A DNA stretch of 64,000 bases from NCBI GenBank assembly GCA_029204225.1, contig CM055103.1, forward strand, positions 732,127 through 796,126, read 5' to 3'. This document shows positions 23,836 through 36,048 of the stretch, piece after piece (position 1 is the first letter of the stretch; each line of letters opens with the position of its first letter). This stretch comes from Diphasiastrum complanatum. Its lineage: Eukaryota; Streptophyta; Lycopodiopsida; Lycopodiales; Lycopodiaceae. Position numbers and translations under genes: made by a program. Under the pieces are notes generated by a model that was not told the DNA's origin, did not search any database, and saw only the letters and a list, made by a program, of their open reading frames with translations.

Positions 23836-24630
23836 ATCGTTCTAGAGAGAGAAAACGTCGTTCTAGAGAGAGAAAGTGTAGAAATTGTCATATTTTGCTT
23901 GTTTTTGAAGGATTTTTGAGGGAGAAACGTGGGAGACAGATTGGAGAAGAAAGGTGGGCCTCCAACGCTGATCTACACATCTTTTCAGATTGTTTCAACG
24001 ATTTCTAGCAGGGAAAATTGGGCATACTTTGTTCCTACAGCTCCAGTGCATTTTTTCAGAAGGATTTTTGCTCATAACTTTCCGGAACCTTCTCAAACCC
24101 TGATCAGATTTTAAGAGCATGCTCCTAGTATTCATAGCGATCCTATAGAGTCATCATACGCCGGTTTTGGAGCAGATTTGCCTCTGTTTCACCAAAAAGT
24201 CAGTTTCCAAGCAAAAAACAGGTCAGATTTTTGGATTGGACATAACTTCTCCGATTTCTGCTGTTAAGGTTTCAGATTGGGCCTAGTAGGAGGGCGACCT
24301 ACTGCCAATTGACCGTTCGTAAAAGGCTTTTGCCGTTTGGAATAAATTCGATGTCAAACAGCCCGCTTTTTTCCTGTTTTTTTCCGACTCAAGCCGATTT
24401 GGTGCCCAAAAAAAGTTCTTTGCCGACTTTTGTACCAGCGTAGGACGCAAGGGAAGTATTACCTATCCTTGGCTTGTGTTTTCTTCATAGTTTTATTACT
24501 TTCCAGTTGCCTTTTGTCTTTTCTTTTTCAGTTCTAAATTGTCAATAAGCTGAACATTTTCTTTCTTGACTTTGTTTCAATAAGTGCAATTTCTAGCTTG
24601 ATTTCGTGCTATCTCTGTTTTTGTTTTATA

Positions 24631-25248
24631 ATGGAAGATGATAGAGTTGATATTCCGCTCAGTCCACCCGTTGCTCTTCCATCACCACCACCCAGCCCTG
24701 TGCTTAGCCTTGACCGTAACCCGCCTATAATAGCTGCAAGTTCGCCTGCTGATGTTTCCTCTTCTGTGCAAGCTCGCATGGATAGTATGGAGAAGACCAT
24801 CGTAGAGATGCGAGAGATGCTCTCCTCTGTAGTTGGTGGTTTTGCGTCTTCCTCGCAGCATACTCCGCCTTATCCTTATCCATTTCCGTCTTCTACAGTT
24901 CGTCCTGTGTTATCTCCACTTTACCCAGAAGACAAAGATTTTAAGCTTACTCATTTCGCAAGAAATACTTCCCAGAAAACAACTGATGTTGTAAACCAGT
25001 GGTTGCATCAGTAAAACAATTATTTTGATTTGAAGCGGGCCTCAACCGAGGAGGGTTGGCAAGTCCGCAAAGTTGCTTACCATCTCACTGATTTTGTTGA
25101 TAGGTGGTGGCGCAAGTTGTTGAAATTTAATCAGGCTCCATCCACCTGGATTGTTTTCAAGCGAGCTTTTAGAGCTCAGTTCATTCCTCCACATGAGCAT
25201 GTGCAACTCCAATTTGATCTTCTATCCAAATCGCCTAGAATCCAATAA
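24631..25248 (+). pseudogene. Gypsy B gag, one in-frame stop, truncated
   Basis: From the ATG at 24631 (MEDDRVDIPLSP) the frame has a proline-rich N-terminus and a short coiled-coil-like segment (MDSMEKTIVEMREMLSS). After an in-frame TAA (25012-25014) the gag core continues: EEGWQVRKVAYHLTDFVDRW, STWIVFKRAFRAQFIPP, then a stop at 25248. Nothing downstream resembles protease or RT, so the element is cut off within gag. Confidence 0.8.
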
Positions 25249-26232
25249 CTAACCAAAATCACAATAGGACAATCTCTAAAAGAATTGATTCTCAGGAAAA
25301 ACGTGTAAAAATACTTATGTGGTTCATCGTCAAGAAAAAAAGAGAGCTTTCGACTAGATCTCGAGCTCCAATCATGAATCTGGAAATGCCCCTTTATCTT
25401 CCTCCATGCATGCACACATGCTTTGCCATTCTTGAAGGATCTTGACAATTTGGATCTCTGTCATGCAAGCGCTAGGCTTTGATACTAAAGCTAAGACCTC
25501 ATAAGATCTAATTTGACATAGACCCAATTGAGCACCACGATGATTTTGGACATCATACTCACCTCCCAACTATAGACCATGCTAAACACTCACCCTGGAT
25601 CTTAGGAGACACCATGATTGTTGCTTACCATTGAGACTATAGTGTAGCTAACTCCCACTTAAAATGTCCAATGATCCACTAATTGTTCCTAAGTCATAGC
25701 AGCTCCAAGCTTAGTCAAACTATTATTGATCACGAGCTCCATTCCAATTGACACATATCCTGATTGGGCTTCCTTAATTTGAAGTAGACAAGACTACCCA
25801 TAGTTACTTAAGAACGCAACAACGGGCATCCACACCATCATGGGGCTAGTCCTCTAGTTGTTGGGGTAGTCCAATGATCACCGTGTAGGGCCATTAGGGG
25901 TTGTTAGCAGTCACCACACCTTGCTTTGTCAAGTTAGTGATACAGATGCAATTAATGGCCCGATCAATGAACCAAAAACATAGGTAGAGGGCTTCTAGGG
26001 TAGCCTACAATGAAGAGAAGCCTCATGACAAGGAGTTGTCATTATTGGTATAGCTATTGAATTTTGTAAGTTTTTGTATCTTTTTGTATTGTATTTGTTT
26101 GGAGGTTATGGCAAAATTCTTGTTCTCACTATTGTTTCTTTTTAAGCCTAGTTACAAGGTACAATTATTGTGCTTTGGGTCAATTTTTGTTTATCAAACA
26201 AATACTTGTGCCGCACACTTTTCACATAGATG

Positions 26233-26505
26233 TTGGAAAAATCTTTTATGGTAAGTAGCTCAAGCTAACCGGTAACTAATGCTTTACATAAATTGCACCC
26301 AACACAATACATTCCTCACTACTAGTAGGATTGAATGCACCACGTCCACAAGTAAAATTTTGTACAAAACCTAGTTTAGTTTGTTGGAAAAATCTTTTAT
26401 GTTAAGTAGCTCAACCTAACCTGTAACTATTGCTTTACATAAATTGTATCCGACACAATCCATTCTTCACAACTAGTAGAATTGAATGCATCATGTAATA
26501 GAAAC
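26233..26505 (+). repeat. Tandem duplication, 161-bp period
   Basis: Copies at 26233-26344 and 26394-26505 share TTGGAAAAATCTTTTATG, GTAACTA, TTGCTTTACATAAATTG and the end GAATTGAATGCA or similar, with roughly one change in ten bases. Confidence 0.75.
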
Positions 26506-27116
26506 TTGAAAAAATGCAAGGCTGGTCTTCAGGTTATCACGCACCTCAACCCTCATACATCATGAAGTTTAAACCCTAAACTGATATTGTGAGACCTTAG
26601 CTTATATTTGTTTATTATCTTTCTGTCATGCAAACATTCTCAAAAAAAAAAATTTGAGAATCAGGTTTTAGCATTGATTTCTAAGAACCAAAGATACCTT
26701 TGGAATATTGTTTTGAATGTGTTACGGCCCACGGACTTTGTGACTATATGTTCAAGTTATGTATGGACATTGCTTATGTTTTGCTACATTTATTACATGT
26801 GCATGCATATACAAGATAAATAACATCATTGAAGATTTGAAGCTTGTTTTGGAAAGTTGAGTATTGGCCCAATCATTCAAAACGCCATGCTGAACGTGAA
26901 TAGTCTGAGCACAAACAAAACTATGCTTGAAAGTTGAACTGGTTTTCTTGGGTACTGAAGTTACACGGTTTGCTAATCTCTTAACTCATAGATGGAACCA
27001 AAATTTTATACGTAGTACCAGTCAAAGGCATTTCAGCCACTTAAAGAAATAAAAGCCTTTAGCATTTCTTTATTATATGAAAATTGAATCAAAATAAGGG
27101 ATTGTAAAGACATTAC

Positions 27117-29369
27117 CGGATGTTGTGCAAGAAATTGATCCTCTGGAATTAGCTGCAGCTCATCTACCTTCTGTCGCTTTGGTTCTGGCTCCTCTGGTGG
27201 AAGTGGAGGTGCTTCTTCTTCTGGCAAAGGAGGTTGCATTGCTTGTGGAACTGGGGGTGGAGGAGGTGCCACAAGAGGCAGGACTGGAGGCGGCATTGGC
27301 GGTGGGAACTGTGGTCTTGGTGGAGGAGGAAGCGTAGAAAATTGAGGAATGGACATAGGTGGAGGCATTAAGGGAGCAGGCATAGGTGCCTGAGGAGGAG
27401 GTGGTGGGGGTGGTCTACTCGCAATGGGAATAAGTGAAGGAAGAGATGGAGGAGCCATGGGAGGTGGTCGCATGGGAGGTGGTGCGGGTAAAATCGCTGG
27501 TCTTGGTGGTGGAGCAGGGGGGAGGAGGTTTGGACCGGATGAAGGCAAAGATGATGGTGGTGGGCGAGGAATGTTGAGAGCCAAGCCTGGAGGAGGGGGA
27601 AGTGGCCTTAACGGCGGAGGAGCCAATTTAGGGGGTGCTACAGGGCCAGGGAGAGGGCGCCCATCAGGAGTAAGATTTGTCTTTTCCCTATTCATGGCAG
27701 CAATTTGCTCGTCTATGGTCATTGTCTGCTGCGCCATAGCTTGATTCGCAGTGCGACTGATACTGCCGGTGTGGCCATCCCATATCACTTGCTTCGGTTC
27801 TTCCTTCTTCTTCTCAATTTCTGCCTTGACAGCATTAGATACCTCCTCCTCAGTTGTTCCAAAGATGTCGGGCCTTGTGCGAGCCAGGCCCACAATATTG
27901 CGAGAAATCTCATCATCGGTCGCAAGGGTTGTTTCTCGTAGCTTAGCCATCATCCTCTCCTTTTGTTCTTTGTATTTTGGATCGATCAGCGATATGCGCA
28001 TATGCTCGGCCATCTCATTGATCGGGATAAGCTCACCAGTGATAGGCGACACAACAAACTTAGTAGGATCCTTTTCTGCAGGGACCCTATCTTCCGGCCT
28101 CTTCCAGTTCTTTACAATTCGCATCGGAGGCTCATCCTCTATTTCCATGGGCTGTGGTGGTGGCATAGCCTGTCCTTCATTCTCAGGTTTGCCATTTTCT
28201 TCTTCTTCGATCGTCGCTGCCTTCATGCTTTCTTCAACCATGTGCATTTCCTCCTCATCCATTTCCATCTCCACCTCCTTTCCAGCCTCGGCAACTTCAT
28301 CCTCGTCGTCTATGGTTGAGGCCTTGCTTCTGTGGATCACTTCCTCCAGAGTCATCGGCTTGGGAAGTTCATCATCCTCATCATCTGCAAATTCAATTGT
28401 CTCAACAACAACAAAGTCATGCCAGTCGATCAACGCCATTTGCATGCGCTCTTGCTCAATTTCATCCTCAGCTTTCTGTCTTGCCCTTTCCTGGGACCGC
28501 TCCCACTCTAACCTATGGAGGCAGCGCTCAAGGACGCTTGTTCTATTGGAAGCATCCTTCTGCAGCTTTTCCACCAGACCTTTGGGGGGCATGAGCACCT
28601 TGGAGTAGGCATCCGCAAGTGCAGTAAAGAACGTAAAATTGCTGTGTGTGGGCTTCAGAAAATGAAATAGGGAGTTCATGTGCTCTCTGCTGGTCAATCC
28701 AGTGAGAAAGGTCTTCCCATTCCGGGCCACAAACTGCGCTGTGAGCTTCACTATATCCAGATCAAGCACTGTCAAGCCCTCAGGCAGCCTCACCGTGTAT
28801 TGTTCTGCCTCTGGTGGCTCCAGAACTCTCAATACTTTGCCCTGCTGCTGCTGCTGCTGCTGAACTGCTTCTGCAGGTTTTGCAGATTCAGCCGCTTCCT
28901 TGGCTGCAGCCAAATGCCCATCTGCTGTGCTGCCTGTGCCTGTGGATGCAACGGCAGTGGTCTGTGCTTGTGGCTGTGGCTGTGAAGCGGGGGCCTGCAA
29001 CTGGGTCCTGAATTCCGAAACCCTATGCTGATAGTAAGCATGGTATGGATCAACAGGGTTTAAAAAGTTAAACTTCACATTGTTCTTCTCGTTTGCCAAG
29101 ATCCTTTTCTCAAACTCGGGGCCATTGCGAGCGACGAATTGCGCAGTCTTGTCCACGATGCTGCGAATATCAGGAGGGGGATGGATCATGCCAATGGTCT
29201 TAGTTTGAGTAGCCACCACTGCCACCGGCTTGGCAGGCGCTTCTGCTTCCGCTGCTGCTGCTGCTACTGCTGCTGCCTCTGCTTGCGAAAGCTGAGCTGC
29301 AGGCAGGGGTCCTGATAGATCCCCCGCCTGCGGAGCTGGCAGCGCCAGCACCTCTCCAATCCCCGGCAT
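27117..29369 (-). CDS. SF3A1: SF3A1 first coding exon: splicing factor 3A subunit 1 (PRP21-like)
   Basis: This exon encodes 751 residues from ATG at 29369 (MPGIGEVLAL). SF3A1 is a subunit of SF3a in the 17S U2 snRNP and is needed for branch-site recognition in the nucleus. Two SURP modules are clear: about residues 70-120 (IVDKTAQFVARNGPEFEKRI) and 205-258 (DIVKLTAQFVARNG). Between them is a seven-Gln run (about 170-176). After SURP2 come the conserved PRP21-like region with acidic stretches, the KNWKRPEDR...FVVSPITGE segment, a long proline-rich tract (about 575-730) and a basic EPKRQK motif. It ends EDQFLAQHP at the splice donor. The full protein would be 841 residues, slightly longer than plant and animal relatives (about 790). 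No frame damage is seen, so this is the best-supported functional gene in the window. Confidence 0.95.
28842..28862 (-). repeat. (CAG)7 polyglutamine tract in SF3A1
   Basis: Seven CTG units on the plus strand encode seven of the Gln residues between the two SURP modules. Confidence 0.95.
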
Positions 29370-29620
29370 GTCTCTATATATGTGTGTGTGGGTTCGTTCT
29401 TACAATTCCAATGTAGTAGAAGAAGAGAAGGAGATGGAAAAAGAAAGCGGGCACGTTGGTGCTATAAAGAAATAGGGAAAGCCGCTGCTGCTATGCATCC
29501 GCCGCCCATCTCTGTCTAACTCTCTCTTCTGTCTCTCTCCATCGCTGCTCGCGATAATGCACCACCGCTCTCTCTCCTCTCTCTCTCTCTCTCTCGAACG
29601 ATCGATCGATATGGCACTAA
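29370..29620 (-). promoter_or_regulatory. SF3A1 5' UTR and promoter region
   Basis: Immediately upstream of the ATG on the minus strand lie a TATATAGAGAC stretch, a pyrimidine-rich leader (CTCCTTCTCTTCTTC) and, further up, GA-rich sequence with a short GA array (about 29577-29595 CT on plus). A TTTATAG at about 29463 could act as a TATA box. The transcription start is not determined; this is inferred from position and composition. Confidence 0.45.
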
Positions 29621-30400
29621 CAAAATATTTATTGTATTTCTTGTCCTCTTTGAGGCTTTTTACCCATTCACTTGCTTTGAAACCCTAACTCCAATTTTAG
29701 GGCAATCCTGATCTCTCTAGTCCCTTTCAAGAAATTCTCATGAGTTCTCAACCTTAGGGCTTCTAACCAAGGAGGGAGACCAATCAAAATGAGCATTTTG
29801 TCTATGACCACCCACATTCTTGCTCTCTTTGTGCTATTTAGTTCACCTTAGAGTTTTTGCCAACTTTTAGCTCTAAAACCCTCATTTTAGTTTATATTTC
29901 TTAATACTCTTGTTGCTTAATTTTTTAGCAAGTTTTGCCACAGCCAATGCCATAAATACGTCGCACTAGTTTCAAGCCGAGTAGGCACATGCAATCCCCC
30001 AATATTGTGCTTTTGAAAAAATCCTAGATTGCAATATGGACTAAACAAAACACTCAAAATGCATCTTGTTTGTCATTGGCCATGAGTTGAGAAACTCTAA
30101 TTTAAAGGGTTTTTTAGCACTTGAATCTGCTTCTTGAGTTGTGATGGAATCAACTTCATATATATGTTGAGCTTGTTTCAAGATCTACTTCTAAAACAAG
30201 TGCAAATTCCAATATTGGCCTCACTAGCACTTGAAGATCATTGGACTTTAGGCTTTTTAGAAATATCTTGAATGGGTCACATGAACCAATCAAAATGCTC
30301 AAAACACGTTTTGTCTATCACTACTCACACTAGTGAATTTTCCAATAGGTCATGGAGCCATAATCAAGCCAATGCACTCCTTGTGTAAAATATGAAAAAA
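29621..30400. other. No gene recognised
   Basis: AT-rich sequence upstream of SF3A1 with repeated phrases such as CAATCAAAATGAGCATTTTG and CAATCAAAATGCTCAAAAC. Possibly retrotransposon UTR, but no domain or LTR border is visible. Confidence 0.4.
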
Positions 30401-30404
30401 CCAT

Positions 30405-30498
30405 TTTTGCCATGGCGTCATGGTAGAGGCTTCTTAGCGTGGGATTGACCACCCAAGTTCAAACCTTGCCCACACATTGGCAGTGTTGGTGAAAATAT

Positions 30499-30510
<12 letters not shown>
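30405..30510 (+). mobile_element. Possible tRNA-derived SINE head with TA-rich tail
   Basis: A pol III A-box-like TGGCGTCATGGTAGAGG (about 30411) and a B-box-like AGTTCAAACC (about 30454) are about 43 bp apart, followed by a short body and then a (TA)n tail. The spacing and tail fit a plant SINE, but no second copy is available to define it. Confidence 0.35.

Positions 30511-30550
<40 letters not shown>
30505..30550. repeat. (AT)n microsatellite
   Basis: Uninterrupted AT array following TATTAT. Confidence 0.97.
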
Positions 30551-30552
<2 letters not shown>

Positions 30553-30589
30553 GTGAAGCTTTTACAAGGTTCGGTCGTTTTACAAAGTA

Positions 30590-30591
<2 letters not shown>

Positions 30592-30667
<76 letters not shown>
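30592..30667. repeat. (CT)n microsatellite
   Basis: Uninterrupted TC/CT array of 76 bp. Confidence 0.98.
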
Positions 30668-30669
<2 letters not shown>

Positions 30670-31476
30670 CACAATAGTTGGTTGTTATCTTGATTCAAAC
30701 TTGAAATCTCAACTTAGAGATAGTTTCATATTTGTCAATAAAGGCCTAAGTAGTGTTTGAACTATTTTTGGCAAGTAGATAAGTGGATGAGGTCGAGTTT
30801 GGACCCATTCTAATTGGCTAATTTTGGTACATTGCATCTAGACTAGAAAATTTTGGTTAAGTACCTAGAAGTTGCCATTTTAGGGCATACTTAGGAAACG
30901 TGGCCAATTGACATTGTGGTTGTTATAAATAGCTGTACCTGCATGGAGACAAGATCATTGTATTCTCTAATGATGTGGAGAATTCATCTTTGTTAATTCT
31001 ATGTCCATCTCATGATATCTTGAGTTTCTATGTGTAGAATGTTGATTTTCTTGTTGATCTAGCTTTCACTGTTGCTATACGGATAGGGAAAATACTAAGT
31101 CAGATCTAAGTGGCTATGATCAGATCTTGATGCATTTCTAAATTCTAGCATGCATAAAGTAGTGATTTCTATGTTGTTGATGAAACCAAATGTGTAGCCA
31201 AACTTGGCTAAAGAAGAGAACAAATGAGGACTCATCCTGGTCGTCCTCGGGTTCTGGAGGCTGCAAATCATGATAACAAATGCTTGGGTTAACAGGTTAA
31301 TGCCATAAAATTACTTAACGGTAGGTAATAAACTTAGGTTGATTTCACATGTGACCCTTTTGAAAGGGCCGCGGACCTCTCCACTTACTCCCCATTTGGC
31401 CAGCCTGTTCACTGCTGTGTTGCACCTCCCCTTTTCACATGGTCCTAGTCCATGTGCTTGTCCTACTGCTCAGTAC

Positions 31477-31479
<3 letters not shown>

Positions 31480-31551
<72 letters not shown>

Positions 31552-31825
31552 GAGAGAGTAAAAAGATTTCACATAGTCCCCCTTGACAAGTCAAGACCAA
31601 ACCCTTTGAACCCTTTCATTTTATAGCATAACAGGTAAAAACAAAGTTGTATAAAGTCTCACAGTACAATGTACCATAAAGCTAAACAAGTTTTGGGATA
31701 CTCAGCTGTTACCTGCCACCATCCCACAACACAAAACTGCACGAGTTAGTACAATGGGGAAGGCATGTGTCATAGTTGAGCATCTGTTGTTATGCATGTC
31801 CGAAATAAGATTCACTACTTTATCA
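31480..31825 (+). repeat. GA-headed direct repeat, copy 1
   Basis: A (GA)n array (31480-31558, one AGATAG interruption) followed by about 260 bp starting ATTTCACATAGTC and ending TTCACTACTTTATCA. It is repeated in the same order at 32516-32884 (offset 1059 bp) with about 85-90 percent apparent identity. Could be paired LTRs of a small element, but no primer-binding site follows copy 1. Confidence 0.8.
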
Positions 31826-32512
31826 GCTCACCTTCTTGATACAAATTTTGTTATGGAGCAAAATCGAACGTAGATTGGGTGTCCATCTACTCATATATAT
31901 GCAGATGCTACAACATAATGAACCATATTTTTTCTTAATCAATCATACAAGTTGAATCGAATGAAGTAAACATATACAAGGATGGAACACTACTCATCAT
32001 AGCATCCATTTTGCAATGGAATCCACACAAAAAAGCATAGTAAGCAAGCAATCCATCACACTTCTAGTGGGTGGCCATATACTTTTACAGTAAAGCGCCC
32101 ACATACATACAATAATCTATCAAAAAAACGTGCTAACATGCCTACCAAAGTGCGATTGGTATCATAGTAGACAATCATTGGCCATTAGCAAGAAAAACGG
32201 CAAATAGGTGAGGAATGTACCTCAGAAATGGATCGAATGATATGCTCGGATAGTGCCCACGGGCAGGCACCACAATTGCTGCCAAGCTTCTATTCCAATC
32301 AACTATCATCACCATATATGTGAGCCACTCATACAAAACAACTTTGTAGGCTTACTACATTCATGCATAGGTGAGAACCAAACTAATTACTATGCTGAAG
32401 AATGATAGTTTCATTACCTTTGCTTGTCGCAAGCTCCTTTGCTATTGCTTTACTTTTCCATTTGTTTTTCCAAGTATCCACTTAGAAATTCCAAGCCAAA
32501 ATAGGTCGTGGT

Positions 32513-32884
<372 letters not shown>

Positions 32885-33496
32885 ACATGATTGCAATTAT
32901 ACGTGTTACATCCATGTCCAGTATGTGGGATTCAGAGTAATTCCTGACATGGATAACCGGTCACTCCAGTGTATATGGTTATTGGTTATGCCTCGTCATT
33001 CCGAGCTTGGCCGGTATAGATAAATAATGATCATATGAGGGCCCAGACCTATAATTGGACATAGGAGCACTTGCATGGTGTTTGACTGCTATAATGCAAG
33101 AATAGGAGGTCAATAGCTTATTGTAGGCTGCATGGGGATCCTAAGGGGAATATTATCTCTTTGGAGAGAGAATACATACCATGGAAACTCGCCCATCTCC
33201 CTATTGGAATTTCATATTCTTGAGCCAGATTTTCTCTCCTCTCTTACGTTCATTCACCATGGCATGGGGGTGAAGTGGTTAGAGTATTGACTAGCCATTG
33301 TTGAAATATTGGAAAAATCTATCTAATGTTGTAAGTAGGGGTCCTAAAAATGCCAAAGATGAATTGAGCTCTTTTGGCTTAGTAAAGACTCGTCTTAGAA
33401 TAAAATATTCAAAGTAGGCAGAAGTAGAAACTCGAGCTACCATAGGAATTGCCATTTGTACTTTGCATGCCACATTTAATGCATGAAAATACTAGG

Positions 33497-34006
33497 TGGC
33501 ACAATTAGACATATTGAGGTGGCTTGAATAAGTCTAGATAGCTTGAGAGGTGGATTCATAACTCCAATTCAACTCAAAGTGAGAGGAGAGTCCATGGATC
33601 TATATATATGTGATGTACTCTCATTGAGAAGATGATGATTTTTGTGTGTAATGCAAATTTGGAGACTAAGCTCTTTGTGCCCTCTCTCTCTACTCGAGTT
33701 TGTACATTCATATTCTCTCTCTAGCCGAGTTGAGGCATTTATTGTACTTAGTTTCATATTTTGTTGATAGATCTTGCTTGTAACACAATAATATTTCTTG
33801 TATGATTAGCTTTCCTATTGTCAATCAATGCTAGTTTGATCTTTATGGTATTATTGGGCTTAGGAGATCAAAAGTACATGTGTAGGGCATCCCACACGTG
33901 TGAATTTAATTGTCATTTCCTATCGGTTGGGTGGTTTTGCTCCATACGTGTCCTTTTGGTTGTTTGCAATAGGATCTAGTCCGATCTTCATAAGGCGATT
34001 CTTACA
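33497..34006 (+). mobile_element. Copia-type LTR fragment, plus orientation
   Basis: Ends ...GATTCTTACA at 34006, with a primer-binding site just after. Its part from 33497 to about 33906 is the inverted copy of 34748-35157 (shared words include CACAATTAGACATATTGAGG and GTACATTCATATTCTCTCTC). The 5' end of the LTR is missing on this side. Confidence 0.75.
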
Positions 34007-34007
34007 A

Positions 34008-34019
34008 TGGTATCAGAAC
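34008..34019 (+). promoter_or_regulatory. Primer-binding site after LTR
   Basis: TGGTATCAGAAC, one base after the LTR end CA; initiator tRNA-Met type. Confidence 0.75.
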
Positions 34020-34747
34020 AAGGGTTTGCATCAATCGGAAGGTGGAGCTACCTCTTGTTTTTCTCAGTTTTTGGTGGATTCTCCTTTCATGTTACTTCCA
34101 GGTGGTGGAATTGATCTCCAAGTAGATGGCTTCTCTGAATTTGGTGTACTTTCAGCCTAAAGTTCAGAAGGATTTTGATGGAACTCAATGGATTTTTTAT
34201 GGTTTTATTGAATTTTTCACCTAGAATTCATGCTTTTTGCTTGGAATTGGTCATAGCTACTGATGTAGTACGTTTTTCAAATTTTACTTGTTGTTTTACA
34301 GTCATTAATGATTGGATCTAATGATTGCATATTAGTTGAATTGTCAAAAGGATGATTAGATAGTGATTATGGACAAAAAAATTGGGTTTTTTGGACTAGA
34401 AATGGGCTATAGAATCCATATTTGACTGAAATCAGAACTTGTAGTGCTTGCATGTAATGAATTTATAGGGATTTGGATTTGATTGCACTTATTTGTGGAT
34501 TTGACCCACAAATTTTGGTCAAAATTGGTCAAAGAACATGGTTTTTTAATGTTTTTTTGGATTAAAATTGTGGTAATTTTTAAAATTCATAGCCAATATT
34601 TTGCATGCACATTTTCAAAGGTGGAATGAAGCTATCCTAAGGTTTTCATGAAGTTTGCTTAAGATTGGACACCATTAGGGGGCTCAAAAAGTCAAAAAAA
34701 ATAGTGTATTTTTGGGGGGTTTTTGAGCATGAGTACCTATTGAAAAA

Positions 34748-35291
34748 ATTCACATGTGTGGGATGCTCTACACATGTACTTTTGATCTCCTAAGCCCAAT
34801 AATACCATAAAAATCAAACTAGCATTGATTGACAATAGGAAAGCTGATCATACAAGAAATATTATTGTGTTACAAGCAAGATCTATCAACAAAATATGAA
34901 ACTAAGTACAATAAATGCCTCAACTCGGCTAGAGAGAGAATATGAATGTACAAACTCGAGTAGAGAGAGAGGGCACAAAGAGCTTAGTCTCTAAATTTGC
35001 ATTGCACACAAAAATCATCACCTTCTCAATGAGAGTACATCACATATATATAGATCCATGGACTCTCCTCCTACTTTGAGTTGAATTGGAGTTATGAATC
35101 CACCTCTCAAGCTATCTAGACTTCTTCAAGCCACCTCAATATGTCTAATTGTGCTGTGCAAAAAGTACAAAAAGTACAGGAGTGGATCCTAATCTGATCC
35201 TCAAGAGGGATTGGTTGTCAGATTACTTGATCTATCAATCTACTTGACATTAAGATCAATCTAGATCAATTCTAGACACAAAATCCTAACA
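34748..35291 (-). mobile_element. Same LTR family, minus orientation
   Basis: On the minus strand it begins TGTTAGGATTTTGTG at 35291 and runs to 34748, where similarity to the plus copy stops. It may be the 3' LTR of the minus-strand copia at 36.0-37.9 kb. No clear polypurine tract precedes it, so this link is tentative. Confidence 0.6.
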
Positions 35292-36048
35292 AGAACAATC
35301 ATTAATTGAAGGTAGGTGTACTTTCTGGTTTTCCAAGTGTGAAACCCTGTCTGAGTACGGACTCCAACCTGAAAATCAAGTACACATTGATAGCACCTCA
35401 AAACAATAAAAAAAAATGTAGACAAATGGAGAGAATCACTCAAAATTGCTTCCAAAACCAAGATTGGTGTCTCACAATGATTATGGCCAAATGTGGTTCT
35501 ATATATACAATAAGTGGGAGCTCGTGGTACTGATCATCCCTTTGATCCCACATGTGTGAAGGTGCTTTGTCATATGATGATGCATCATGCAAGATTGACT
35601 CTTGGACAAAACCTTCTATTTTGAGCACTTTTGGTCCATTTTCCTTCTATATGGAGATCTACTTGAAAATCTTCTAGAAGTCAATATTCGTCTACTTCAG
35701 CTTATTCCACACATGTGAGCTGTCCTCTACACATGGGATGTGACACCTAACCAAAGGATGTGGCTCATGCAATCAATAGATTGATGCCATGTGTCATATG
35801 TCTAGAAAACTAGTTTTTGGCCTTTTTAGCCACTAGAACTTGAATTAAATCATATGTACAACCTATATGATTATGGTACATGACAAGTACACTATTTTCA
35901 CACGTGGTAACAGGCTCCACACATGTGTAATCATCCTATATACAAGATTTTTGGCCTCTACCAAGCTTATTTTTGCATTTTTCACACTCCTAAAAAATCT
36001 AGCTTGGTAAATCTAGCATAGATCTATCTATAACTCCAAGAGCCAATC

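Larger units (their letters stand above)
11976..27116 (-). other. SF3A1: 15.1-kb SF3A1 intron filled with retrotransposon debris
   Basis: The donor (minus strand, CATCCG|GTAATG at 27117/27116) and acceptor (GCAG|GGA at 11976/11975) are canonical GT-AG in phase 0. Inside are gypsy element A (about 12.9-18.3 kb), a decayed chromodomain (20.85 kb), gypsy element B (23.35-25.25 kb), minisatellites and unassigned AT-rich DNA. All identified coding relics run on the plus strand, antisense to SF3A1, except the inverted chromodomain/LTR block. Stretches 12000-12880, 18360-20850, 21680-23340 and 25255-27110 hold no recognisable gene. Confidence 0.88.

Noticed and set aside
27424-28608. Long plus-strand frames (for example 27751-28608) opposite SF3A1
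   Set aside because: They are antisense shadows of the proline-rich and acidic coding sequence, Ser- or Gly-rich without domains.
33258-33320. SINE head (GTGAAGTGGTTAGAG A-box-like)
   Set aside because: No B box follows at the expected spacing; at most a truncated fragment.
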